From: Arthrobacter stackebrandtii
GTDB taxonomy: Bacteria; Actinomycetota; Actinomycetes; Actinomycetales; Micrococcaceae
Length of the DNA stretch: 64,000 bases
Reading direction: 5' to 3'
Assembly (NCBI RefSeq): GCF_017876675.1
Contig: NZ_JAGIOI010000001.1
Location: forward strand, 1,798,001 to 1,862,000
This document shows positions 37,801 through 45,955 of the stretch, one piece after another (position 1 is the stretch's first letter; each line of letters opens with the position of its first letter). The notes beneath the pieces are model-generated. The model searched no databases. It worked only from the letters and a program-made list of their open reading frames with translations, and had not been told where the DNA came from. Made by a program: the position numbers and the translations under genes.

Positions 37801-38259
37801 GCCATCTACCCGGACGACAACGGTGCACCTGCCGCGACGCCGGTGGTGGAGTTTGGCCCGGAGCCCAAGTCGCCGGAAATTGGCACAGGCCTGTTCCAGG
37901 CCCAGTTGGCACCCGGCAGCTACTGGCTGGCGGAGACCAAGGCGCTGGACGGCTTCAATCTACTGCCCGGACCCGTGGCATTTACCGTGGCCGCCGACGG
38001 CACCGTGACACTGGCCGGAGGAAATACGGGTTCGATTGAGGCGTGTGCCGTGGCGGCGTCCACAGGGCTGTGCCAGCACATACCCGCCGACAACACCACC
38101 GTCCCCACCATCGTGGTGCAGGACGTTCCGATTCTTGCCCTGCCAGAAACTGGCGGGTTGGTTCCCCCATGGTTGTTCTATGCCGCTGGGGTCTTGATGG
38201 TCGCCCTAACCGGGACCATCGCCGTTGTACTCATCAGGCGACGCCGCGATGACGCATGA
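34876..38259 (+). CDS. LPXTG pilus tip adhesin with L-type lectin-like domain
   Basis: An 1127-aa surface protein. The start ATG is 4 bp after GGGGGA. A signal peptide runs to about residue 55 (AAKAASG). The large N-terminal part has legume-type lectin features (GGGDGLAVYLADANG, GAGLGYSAVSY, GVGFDVYGNY) and ends near residue 620. DUF11-like isopeptide or beta-sandwich domains follow, then a SpaA/Cna-B prealbumin-like domain (LLQVLKVGEDSTG to YWLAETKALDGFNL). The sorting signal is LPETG at residue 1089, a hydrophobic helix and an RRRR tail. It is first in the tip-backbone-sortase order of SpaA-type pilus operons. The ligand is unknown; an alpha-glucan is inferred from the neighbours. Confidence 0.88.
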   Translation: MPRHQPVRTPSFRKQQRSRVLHQWFAGVGALMLAGTLVVAPGIAGQEPAAKAASGNSVYIDEPLQGEAPLTGWSLSGDGNVSDVSGNQAGAWLPQLSTISENNNVNHSINTNNCGFSTGANQWPRCLANKSPDRDGKWMTLTTDNTNANSANNNGGAQAGTALNNTPFKSDLGVVLEYDQRLYRTNDGRIGGSPAIQGGGDGLAVYLADANGNNYGNSGIDTSVGEAGGYGAGLGYSAVSYNGDNLCPAAQGVAGGYIGVGFDVYGNYQKAENTNATTQYNRATRPWSVAQSNPAAFADLGGGVTSARIPQSIGLRGSGVRYTDPPACDPAATGGMNQAFGLVATNDALVTQPGNVTVFQPKWDGNDTAADYKAGYNDKQSGTWVNLPQSAITQATAAQLPAGLGDPKGYVMLTVPAAAAPFDLWYTRKNVTAGANFVGINGDAALGKAPSYTPLKRTVGGYRWLAGTNNLSSAPNPTNPGLINDNAAARQGAVIDNAQMDSTKYRRVRITLTPKADGSRSVKVYWTDKLNVSDDKCYTPAGVEITGVGANGSSDSCISGGGTWHHGQPYAFNEQFSYDVASSSYQAELPTEFKLGFSASTGWAVNYHQIRNVRVTSVVDLAVDKTVQATGAGSSIDDGAWADETQVNAGEKVAYKIDAWNNGISDLDDEYPASLVDGLDQVPFDDLANVAWTATATGDAKVCTTWNTATVKCDAYGTTLSGTGALTDAAPLRWAAASRTHDPTANINVVFTGTVGASTGEGSYPNTAVVATSRVGGPQEDDFSNNKDDALITVLPHIPQWTLGKAAEPASGSLVGAGETIEYTVSVEALDPEPIGTVAGVSVVDNLAEVLQYAEFEAGSVLINGAAPAAGVTVTEPVPANNQTLTVAGLNLPAATTTPITYKVTVKDPAASNVSFRNYVLGVLADNPPVQCAADSEADYLANCSTIHHTPSLLQVLKVGEDSTGATIPFEGSEWAIYPDDNGAPAATPVVEFGPEPKSPEIGTGLFQAQLAPGSYWLAETKALDGFNLLPGPVAFTVAADGTVTLAGGNTGSIEACAVAASTGLCQHIPADNTTVPTIVVQDVPILALPETGGLVPPWLFYAAGVLMVALTGTIAVVLIRRRRDDA

Positions 38260-38329
38260 CCGCCGCAAACCCGCGGCATTCACACCCTTCAAAACTGCAC
38301 GATCGACACACGGAACAGGAGAACTACCT

Positions 38330-39868
38330 GTGAATTCCTCATTCACGCGTCGCTGGCGGAATACGCTCGCGATCACCGCCATCGCCGCTCTCACGGCCAT
38401 TGGCTTCGCCAGCCCGGCGGCCGCCGCCCCGACGATTGACCCAGGTGCGACCGGCAGTCTCACCATCCACAAGCGGGTCAACCCGGCGGGAGTCCTGACC
38501 CCGGGCAATGGGCTGGAAGACCCCGCCGCCCCGGGAGGCCCGCTGGCGGGCATCAACTTTGACCTACAGTCCATCGGCAATGTTGACCTGCTCACGACCG
38601 CAGGTTGGACGGCAGCAGGCGCGTTTGCGCAGGACCCAAGCACCATCCCGGCCGGGGACCTCGGCACTGCCGTCTCGGGGACCACGACAGCCCCCGATGG
38701 CAGCTACACGTTTGGCAACCTGGACATTGGCGCCTACCTCGTCACCGAGCGGCTGACGCCTGCCCAGGTCGACAGCGGCATCTCCGGCGCGTCACCCTTC
38801 GTCGTGACCATCCCGATCACGGATCCGGACAACCTGGACAACTGGGTGTATGACGTCCACGTTTACCCCAAAAACCACCAGACCGAACCCACGAAGACCG
38901 TCGATGACGGCCCGAACTCGACCTACCAGGTCGGCGACCTGATCGACTGGACCATCTCGGCCCAAGTCCCCTCGCAGGCAACAGATGCCTACGCCTTCAA
39001 GGACGAACTGGTTGCCAACCTCGAGATCCCGGCGAGCGTCGCAGACAACATTGAGGTAGCCATTGGTGGAACCGCACTTGTGACTGCCGACTACACGTTC
39101 AGCTACGACGCGGCGGGCGGCAACGTCCTCACCGTGGAGCTCACTGCGGCCGGCCTGGCCAAGCTCAATGCTGTGGCAGGCGGCACCCAGAACATTGCAC
39201 TGACGATCACCACTAAGGTTGTGTCCCTGCCGGCAAACGGCATCATCGAGAACGAGGGCATCATCTTCCCGAACTCGGGCTACCCGATTTCGGGTCCGGG
39301 CGTTGTGACTCCGCCGGTGGAGTCCAAGTTCGGTGCGATCAACGTCCTGAAGGTTGATGCATCCGACGACGCGAAGTTCCTTGCAGATGCTGAATTCAAG
39401 GTCTTCAAGAGTGAAGCCGACGCACAGGCATACGCCGCTGATCCAACGGGGAACGCCGCCCTCCCGCTGAAGGCGCAGGAAAACGGCGCCGGCGCCCTGG
39501 TCGAGACGTTCACGACGGGCACCAACGGTGAAGTTTCGATCTTCGGCCTGCGCGCCTCCAACTGGCAGGACGGCGTGGAGCTGACTGATCCGGCAACCTT
39601 CCAGAACTACTGGCTGCTGGAGACAAAGGCGCCCCAGGGCTACGTGCTCTCGACGGCTCCGTTTGGGCCGATCACGGTGGCGTACAACAGCGCAGCGCCG
39701 ACAGTCCTGCCGTTTGGCGACCTGAACGTGCCCAACGTTGAAAAGACCGAACTGCCGCTTACCGGTGGAACCATTGCAACCGGCATCTTCTTCCTTGCCG
39801 GAGCCCTGATCCTCGGCGGCATTGCGCTGCTGGTTGTCCGCTCACGCAAGCGTGGAGCCATGGCATAA
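38330..39868 (+). CDS. SpaA-type major (backbone) pilin, LPXTG
   Basis: A 512-aa pilin with a signal peptide ending SPAAAA. The pilin motif WVYDVHVYPKN places the polymerising Lys at K181. The E-box YWLLETKAPQGY has E431, which promotes the internal isopeptide bond. The sorting signal is LPLTG at residue 475, with a membrane helix and RSRKRG tail. Domain 1 has the GSLTIHKR start typical of such pilins. The GTG start follows AGGAG by 8 bp. Pilins of this type are joined head to tail by the class C sortase, encoded next. Confidence 0.94.
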   Translation: MNSSFTRRWRNTLAITAIAALTAIGFASPAAAAPTIDPGATGSLTIHKRVNPAGVLTPGNGLEDPAAPGGPLAGINFDLQSIGNVDLLTTAGWTAAGAFAQDPSTIPAGDLGTAVSGTTTAPDGSYTFGNLDIGAYLVTERLTPAQVDSGISGASPFVVTIPITDPDNLDNWVYDVHVYPKNHQTEPTKTVDDGPNSTYQVGDLIDWTISAQVPSQATDAYAFKDELVANLEIPASVADNIEVAIGGTALVTADYTFSYDAAGGNVLTVELTAAGLAKLNAVAGGTQNIALTITTKVVSLPANGIIENEGIIFPNSGYPISGPGVVTPPVESKFGAINVLKVDASDDAKFLADAEFKVFKSEADAQAYAADPTGNAALPLKAQENGAGALVETFTTGTNGEVSIFGLRASNWQDGVELTDPATFQNYWLLETKAPQGYVLSTAPFGPITVAYNSAAPTVLPFGDLNVPNVEKTELPLTGGTIATGIFFLAGALILGGIALLVVRSRKRGAMA

Positions 39869-39986
39869 GGCAAGCACCATCCTGGCGGTGGGCGACGCAT
39901 CCGTGCGCCGCCCACCGCACAGCTGTTTCTGCCGTGCAAAGCCGTTCCAGCAGCACTCGAATGCACTAGTACAAGATGGCACATCA

Positions 39987-40967
39987 ATGAGTATTTTTCT
40001 TCAACCAGGCCCGGGACCAGACTCCGTTTGGGAGCCGGAACCGGAGCAAACGCCGAGCCCGCGCCGCCGCAGTTCCGCGGCCTTACGCGGGTTTAATGCC
40101 CTTCTGGTGCTGGGGGCCCTGGCCGGGGGAATTGTCTTTTCCTACCCGCTGGCGGCTCCATGGATAGCCGATTCCATCCAGGCCGACGCGGTTGTCAAGT
40201 ATGAGCAGCAAAACTCCGAGATCGACCCGCAAGCCCGCCAGCGGCTGCTTGCTGCTGCACATGAATACAATTCCCACCTGCCCAGCGGACCGCTCCGCGA
40301 CCCATACGTCATCAATGAACGCGGTGAAGCGGTCAACATGGAAGAGGGCCGCGAACAGTACCAGCAACAGCTCGCGATAAATCCCGACGATCCCGCAGCA
40401 CCCATGGCGCGACTGGTGGTTCCCGGGTTGGGCCTTGACCTGCCCGTCTACCACGGAACCGATGAAGAAACTCTGACGCGCGGGGTCGGGCACTTTTACG
40501 GTTCCGGACTGCCCGTGGGTGGTGCAGGAAACCACGCGGTTCTGAGTGCGCACTCCGGATACGTCAACTCGACCCTGTTCAATGACCTGCCCTCGATGAA
40601 GCTGGGCGACACCTTCACCCTGACGGTGCTGGGGGAGGTGCTGACATACAAAGTCGACAACATAGCGACAGTCCTTCCCAATGAATCTGAGCTGTTGCGA
40701 CAGGTGCCCGGCAAGGATTACGTGACACTCCTGACGTGCACACCGCGGTACGTGAACACGCACCGGCTGTTGGTCCGCGGCGAGCGGATACAGACGGAGG
40801 ATGCCGAGGCGAAAGTCGCTCAAAGCCAGCTGGTCAGCGCCCCCGATCCAGGCCTGCCTTGGTGGGTCTTGATTGCGCTGGGGCCAGCCACGCTCACGCT
40901 CCTTTTGCTCATCCGACCCGCACCGCACCCCCTCGGTGGCATGCGTCACATTCAAAGGAATGGTTGA
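39987..40967 (+). CDS. Class C (pilus-polymerising) sortase
   Basis: A 326-aa sortase with an N-terminal membrane helix (ALLVLGALAGGIVFSYPLA) and a C-terminal one (WWVLIALGPATLTLLLLI). The catalytic His189 is in LSAHSG, Cys251 in LLTCTPRY and Arg260 in NTHRLLV. The lid loop has the class C DPY motif (GPLRDPYV). It cleaves LPXTG between Thr and Gly and links pilin Lys side chains. It lies 118 bp after the backbone pilin. No housekeeping sortase is in the window, so wall anchoring would rely on one elsewhere. Confidence 0.94.
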   Translation: MSIFLQPGPGPDSVWEPEPEQTPSPRRRSSAALRGFNALLVLGALAGGIVFSYPLAAPWIADSIQADAVVKYEQQNSEIDPQARQRLLAAAHEYNSHLPSGPLRDPYVINERGEAVNMEEGREQYQQQLAINPDDPAAPMARLVVPGLGLDLPVYHGTDEETLTRGVGHFYGSGLPVGGAGNHAVLSAHSGYVNSTLFNDLPSMKLGDTFTLTVLGEVLTYKVDNIATVLPNESELLRQVPGKDYVTLLTCTPRYVNTHRLLVRGERIQTEDAEAKVAQSQLVSAPDPGLPWWVLIALGPATLTLLLLIRPAPHPLGGMRHIQRNG

Positions 40968-40985
40968 CCTGCATCACACTTTTAA

Positions 40986-41023
40986 GTGATTGTTGGTGAG
41001 TATTTGATTTACAAATCAATCAC
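40986..41023 (+). promoter_or_regulatory. AT-rich inverted repeats before the GH31 gene
   Basis: GTGATTG (40986-40992) and CAATCAC (41017-41023) enclose a perfect 12-bp palindrome GATTTACAAATC (41006-41017). The stretch is much more AT-rich than its surroundings and lies between the sortase stop and the GH31 start. It is a candidate promoter/operator and does not match the LacI-type operators of the amylase and pilus genes. Confidence 0.45.
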
Positions 41024-41055
41024 GAACCATCGTCAATAGTTGAAAGTGAGTTCGC

Positions 41056-44000
41056 ATGTCACCGTTTCACATGAAGGACCCGGCAGCGCTGCCGACGAAG
41101 CCGCCGGATCGAAGACTGTTGGGCAGGCGCGCCACAGCGGTGGCTCTGGCAGGGCTGATGGCCGTTGGAACTGTGCCGGCACTCGCAGTGTCCGGGGCCG
41201 GACTGGCACCGGCCGCGGCAGCGGACGCGGGAACCCCCATCTCGGCCTCAAGCATCAAGCCGGAAGTGGGGGTGGACGCCAACGGGAGTACCCTCGGCGC
41301 CATCGCCTCATTCAGCCAGGCCGACAACGTCGTCACCCTGGTCCCGGCCAAGGGCGCCGTCCGCGTCACCTTCCTCGACGACGGAAACTTCCGTCTCGAA
41401 GCCACCCCCACGGGAACTTTCACCGACCCTGCCAACACTCCGGAGTCCCCGGCGGACCCCACCCGCATCGCTGACATCGTGGTGGGGGCGGACCAGTTCA
41501 AGAAGGGCTCCGTCACGGTCACCGATTCCGGCGGCGTGATCACCATGGCCACTGCAACGGTCAAGCTGGAAGCCAACAAGGCCAGCGGGGCCTTCACGCT
41601 CAGGCGTGCCGACGGCACCGTCGTATGGCAGGAGTCCTCGGCACTGAGCTTTGGTTCCGACACCACCACCCAGCACCTCGAGCCCATCGCCGGGGAGCAG
41701 TTCCTGGGCGGCGGCATGCAGAACGGCCGCGTGGTCCACACGGGATCCACCATCAACATCTCCAACAACTTCAACTGGGCGGACGGCGGCCACCCCAACG
41801 CCGCCCCCTACTACATGACGAGCGCCGGCTATGGCGTGCTGCGCAACACCTTCGCGCCCGGCTCCTACACGTTCACCCAGAACGAGACCACCACACACCG
41901 CGAAAAGCGTTTTGACGCCTACTACTTTGTCGGCGACTACAAGCAGAGCCTGGACGGCTACACCAAGCTGACAGGCCGGCCCAACCTGCCTCCCGTCTAC
42001 GGCCTGGAGTACGGCGACGCCGACTGCTACAACCGCTCAAACCCGGGATATTCGTCGTCCGGCTATGGTGAGGGCGACACCCCCAAACAGGTCACCTTCG
42101 ACGCCGTCCAGACGGCCAAGGCGTTCAAGGACAACGACATGCCGGCCGGCTGGATGCTGGTCAACGACGGCTACGGCTGTGAATACACGCCGGACCCGGC
42201 AGGCTACGACAAGGACGCCCCCTACGATCCGGTCAACCCGGACAAGGGCCTCGGCGGGACCGTGAAGGCCATCAAGGCCGAGGCGGACCTGAAGACCGGC
42301 CTGTGGACGCAGCGCTCACTCACCAACCAGGAATCCGAGGTCGGCAACGACGGCATTGCCCTGCGCAAGCTCGACGTCGCCTGGGTCGGTGCCGGCTACC
42401 GCCTGGCCCTGACCGGCTGCGAAAGCGCCAAGTCCGGCATCGAAAGCTATTCCGACGGCCGCGCCAACACCCTCATGGTCGAGGGCTGGGCCGGCTCCCA
42501 GCGTTGCGGCGTGCAGTGGACAGGCGACCACTCCGGCAACCTGGACCAGGGCCGCTGGGGTGTTTCGGCGCTGGCCGGCGCCACGAACTCGGGGATGGCC
42601 TTCACCACTTCGGACGTGGACGGCATCTTCGGCGGCAGCGCCGAAAGCTACGTCCGCGACCTGCAGTGGAAGGCCTTCGCCCCGGAAATCTACTCCATGA
42701 GCGGCTGGGCGCCCACCGACAAGCGCCCGTGGCTCTACGGCGAGACCGCCACGGAGATCAACCGCAAGTACCTGCAGATGCGCCAGGAGCTCATGCCCTA
42801 CATCTACTCGCTGGCGGTTGACGCCAGCAACACCGGCGTGGGCATGATGCGCACCATGCCGCTGGAGTTCCCCAACGACCCGCTCTCCTACACCAAGGAA
42901 GCCGAGACGCAGTTCTTCCTGGGCCGCGACTACCTGGTCGCACCCATCTCCAACAGCAACCCTGTCCGCAACGGAATCGTGCTCCCGGCAGGGTCACAGT
43001 GGGTCGACTACTGGACCGGCGCCGTCTACGAAGGCGGCCAGATCCTGAACGGCTACAGCGCCCCCCTGGAGACGCTGCCCATGTTTGTCCGGGCAGGATC
43101 CGTGGTGCCGCAGGGCGAGATTGCCCGCAACGCCTCGCTCGTCCCGGAGGACTCACCCATCACGGTTGACGTCTACCCTGCAGGTGCCTCCTCATTCGCC
43201 ATGAATGAGGACGACAAGGTCAGCCGAGAATACCGCAACGGCGCCACCAGCCGGCAGGAATTCGCCGTCACCGCACCCGCCAAGGACGGCGGCGACGTCG
43301 CCGTCACCATTGGCAAGCGCGACGGCGACTACGCCGGCAAGGCTGCCGCCCGCCCCTACAAGCTGGACGTCCACAGCGGCTCGCAGCCGTCGGCCGTGCT
43401 GGTCGGGGCCACCATCCTGGACAAGGTCGCCGACGCTGCAGCCTTCGACGCCGCCGAGACGGGCTGGTACTACGACGCCGCCGACGCGGGCGGCACGGTG
43501 CATGTGAAGGCCGGGGCTGTTGCCTCCAACGCAACCGCAACGATCACGCTCAAGGATGCATCCGCCGTCGGCGGCACCGATTCAGACGCCAAGGCCGCAC
43601 AGGTGGCAGTGACGCTGGAGGAGAAGGTCTTCCAGGGCCAGGCAACGCAGGCCTCGGCACAGTTCACCAACACCGGATCCAATGCCAAGACCGACGTGGT
43701 CATCACACCCGCCGTCCCCGAAGGCTGGAGCGTCAGCAACGCCAAGGGCAACACCGTGGCCTCGGTGGCTCCGGGCGCCACGGTCCAGGCAACATTTGAA
43801 CTGACACCCGGCACGGAGGCTGCGGCCGGGCTGCAGAGCATCGGTGCCACCGCGAGCTACACCGACTCCAAGGGCGCGGCCCGGGAAGTCACCGGTTCCA
43901 ACCAGATGTACGTTGCGTACGGCTCACTCGCCGGAGCGTTCAACAATATCTCCGTCACGACCGCCAACGGCTCGTTTGTTGACAAGCTGGGCAACTTCGA

Positions 44001-45840
44001 CGGCGGCGGCGCCACGTTCAGCGCCGACCAGCTCAAGACCGCCCCGGTTCCGGCCGGCGGCGTAAGCCCCGGTTCCACGGTAACCGTGGACGCGGGCCTG
44101 CCCACCGAGGTCAACTACACCTGGCCTGCCGTGGGTGCGGACAAGAACAACGCGGTGGCCCTCAACGGCCAGACCGTTGCCCTCACCGGCAAGGGAACCG
44201 ACCTGGCAGTACTTGGTTCCTCCGCATCCGGCCCCGGCGTCAGCCCGGAATTCACCATCACCTACACCGACGGCACCGTCCAGAAGCAGAGCCTGTACTA
44301 TCCCAACTGGCTGCCGCAGGGCGACACCAAGGGCGCCAAGGTGGCCATCAAGTCCATGGGCCGCAACAGCACCGGACAGGCCAGCAACCCCGAGTACACG
44401 AGCACCGGCTACCAGATCTACTCCGGCACCCTGCGCCTGCTGCCCGCCAAGGAACTGGCGTCCGTGCAGCTGCCCATTGCCGAAAACGTGAAGATCTTCG
44501 ACTGGCAGGTGGTGGACTTCCCGCTGCCGACGGCCCCGGATGCGGACGCCTTCGCCTCCGACCTGGAACCTGTCAGCGCCACCAACGGCTACGGCGTCAT
44601 CGGCTGGGACGTGGTCAACAAGGACTCGGCCGGCTCGCCGGACGTCCCGCTGACCATCATCGACAAGACGGATCCGGCCAAGCCGGTCACCAACACCTAT
44701 GAAAAGGGCCTGGGCGTTCACGCGCCGTCCAACGTCCAGTTCTACACGGGCGGGCAGTGCACCAGCTTCTCGAGTTTCGTCGGCCTGGAAGGTGCGTTCG
44801 GCGGCAAGATCATCTTCACCATCGTCGGCGACGGCAAGGTCCTCTACCAGAGCCGCACCTTCACGAGCGGCTTCGCCCCGGAGCACCCTGTGGTGGACCT
44901 GACGGGCGTCTCCTATGTTGAGCTGAAGGTCGACCCAATCTCCGCCGGCGCCATCAACGGCGCCCACGGCGTGTGGGGCGATGCCAAGTTCAGCTGCGGC
45001 GCACCCGCCCCGGTGGATGAGACCGCACCCGTCACGACGGCGACAATCGCACCCGCCGAGCCCGCCGCATCCGGCTGGTACACCACTGCCCCGGCGGTGA
45101 CGCTGGCAGCGGCGGACGAGTCCGGCGTCGAGCTTACCGAGTACAAGATCGGTGAGGGACCCTGGACCGAGTACACCGGGACGGTGACGCTCCCCGAGGG
45201 TGTCAACGGCTTCAGCTACCGCTCACGCGACACGGCCGGCAACCTCGAGGAGGCCAAGGCCGCCGCCGAGTTCAAGGTGGACACGCAGGCGCCCACGGTG
45301 TCGGCCGCGGTTGACGCCGATGCCCGCACCGTCACGGTTGAGGCCGCGGATTCCGGCTCAGGCATTGCCACGGTGGAATACTCCACCGACGGCGGCGCCA
45401 CCTGGCAGGCCTACGCGGCTGCGATCCAGGCCGGGGACGACGGCGTGTCCGTCGCCTACCGCGCCACGGACCACGCAGGCCTGGCAGCAGCCTCCGCCGC
45501 GGACGCCGTCGTGGCACCGGTTGACACGCCGGCACCCCCGGCACCCGTGGTCGATGCACCCGCCAAGGCCGCACCGGGCGAAACCGTCACGGTGCAGTTC
45601 ACCGGACTCGCGGCCGGGGCCAAGTACGCGCTGTGGACCAACGCCAAGCCCGGCAAGTCCGCGGCCGTGGGCGACCTCAAGCTCGCGGACGTCACGGCCG
45701 GGGCCAACGGTTCCGCAACCGTTGACATCACCCTGCCGAAGTCGCTGTCCAACGGCATGCACACCCTGCTCCTGCAGCAGGGCGGGACCGTGGTGGCCAA
45801 TTCCGCCATCGTGGTGAACAAGGGGAAGGGCGGCAGGTAG
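41056..45840 (+). CDS. Secreted multidomain GH31 alpha-glucosidase/transglucosidase
   Basis: A 1594-aa exported enzyme (signal to about residue 55, ending APAAAADA). The GH31 catalytic domain spans about 90-700; the likely nucleophile is D440 in KLDVAWVGAGY and acid/base D491 in WTGDHSGNLDQ. The nucleophile region differs from the common WxDMNE form and resembles actinobacterial GH31 transglucosidase subgroups. A NEW3-type domain (about 855-955), an NPCBM-like carbohydrate-binding domain (about 1180-1315), OmpL47-like beta repeats and a C-terminal beta domain follow; there is no sorting signal. It likely acts on alpha-glucan oligosaccharides from the amylase, by hydrolysis or transfer; specificity is inferred. 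Confidence 0.88.
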   Translation: MSPFHMKDPAALPTKPPDRRLLGRRATAVALAGLMAVGTVPALAVSGAGLAPAAAADAGTPISASSIKPEVGVDANGSTLGAIASFSQADNVVTLVPAKGAVRVTFLDDGNFRLEATPTGTFTDPANTPESPADPTRIADIVVGADQFKKGSVTVTDSGGVITMATATVKLEANKASGAFTLRRADGTVVWQESSALSFGSDTTTQHLEPIAGEQFLGGGMQNGRVVHTGSTINISNNFNWADGGHPNAAPYYMTSAGYGVLRNTFAPGSYTFTQNETTTHREKRFDAYYFVGDYKQSLDGYTKLTGRPNLPPVYGLEYGDADCYNRSNPGYSSSGYGEGDTPKQVTFDAVQTAKAFKDNDMPAGWMLVNDGYGCEYTPDPAGYDKDAPYDPVNPDKGLGGTVKAIKAEADLKTGLWTQRSLTNQESEVGNDGIALRKLDVAWVGAGYRLALTGCESAKSGIESYSDGRANTLMVEGWAGSQRCGVQWTGDHSGNLDQGRWGVSALAGATNSGMAFTTSDVDGIFGGSAESYVRDLQWKAFAPEIYSMSGWAPTDKRPWLYGETATEINRKYLQMRQELMPYIYSLAVDASNTGVGMMRTMPLEFPNDPLSYTKEAETQFFLGRDYLVAPISNSNPVRNGIVLPAGSQWVDYWTGAVYEGGQILNGYSAPLETLPMFVRAGSVVPQGEIARNASLVPEDSPITVDVYPAGASSFAMNEDDKVSREYRNGATSRQEFAVTAPAKDGGDVAVTIGKRDGDYAGKAAARPYKLDVHSGSQPSAVLVGATILDKVADAAAFDAAETGWYYDAADAGGTVHVKAGAVASNATATITLKDASAVGGTDSDAKAAQVAVTLEEKVFQGQATQASAQFTNTGSNAKTDVVITPAVPEGWSVSNAKGNTVASVAPGATVQATFELTPGTEAAAGLQSIGATASYTDSKGAAREVTGSNQMYVAYGSLAGAFNNISVTTANGSFVDKLGNFDGGGATFSADQLKTAPVPAGGVSPGSTVTVDAGLPTEVNYTWPAVGADKNNAVALNGQTVALTGKGTDLAVLGSSASGPGVSPEFTITYTDGTVQKQSLYYPNWLPQGDTKGAKVAIKSMGRNSTGQASNPEYTSTGYQIYSGTLRLLPAKELASVQLPIAENVKIFDWQVVDFPLPTAPDADAFASDLEPVSATNGYGVIGWDVVNKDSAGSPDVPLTIIDKTDPAKPVTNTYEKGLGVHAPSNVQFYTGGQCTSFSSFVGLEGAFGGKIIFTIVGDGKVLYQSRTFTSGFAPEHPVVDLTGVSYVELKVDPISAGAINGAHGVWGDAKFSCGAPAPVDETAPVTTATIAPAEPAASGWYTTAPAVTLAAADESGVELTEYKIGEGPWTEYTGTVTLPEGVNGFSYRSRDTAGNLEEAKAAAEFKVDTQAPTVSAAVDADARTVTVEAADSGSGIATVEYSTDGGATWQAYAAAIQAGDDGVSVAYRATDHAGLAAASAADAVVAPVDTPAPPAPVVDAPAKAAPGETVTVQFTGLAAGAKYALWTNAKPGKSAAVGDLKLADVTAGANGSATVDITLPKSLSNGMHTLLLQQGGTVVANSAIVVNKGKGGR

Positions 45841-45856
45841 CCGTTCCTGAATTGCA

Positions 45857-45904
45857 AGGGCCGGGCCCGTCCGCCTTGCGCGGGCGGGCCCCGGCCCTAT
45901 TTTG
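45857..45904 (+). terminator. Intrinsic terminator after the GH31 gene
   Basis: AGGGCCGGGCCCGTCC and CGGGCGGGCCCCGGCCCT form a GC-rich stem with one bulge, followed by TATTTT. It lies 17 bp past the GH31 stop and marks the right end of the alpha-glucan region. Confidence 0.8.
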
Positions 45905-45955
45905 CGGGGGCGTTGGTGCGGCCGGCCTGACCGTTCCGGCGGCGTTTCCCGCGGA

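Noticed and set aside
41063-41076. parS-like GTTTCACATGAAGG
   Set aside because: The central CACGTG is CACATG and the right arm is broken; it lies within the GH31 coding start.
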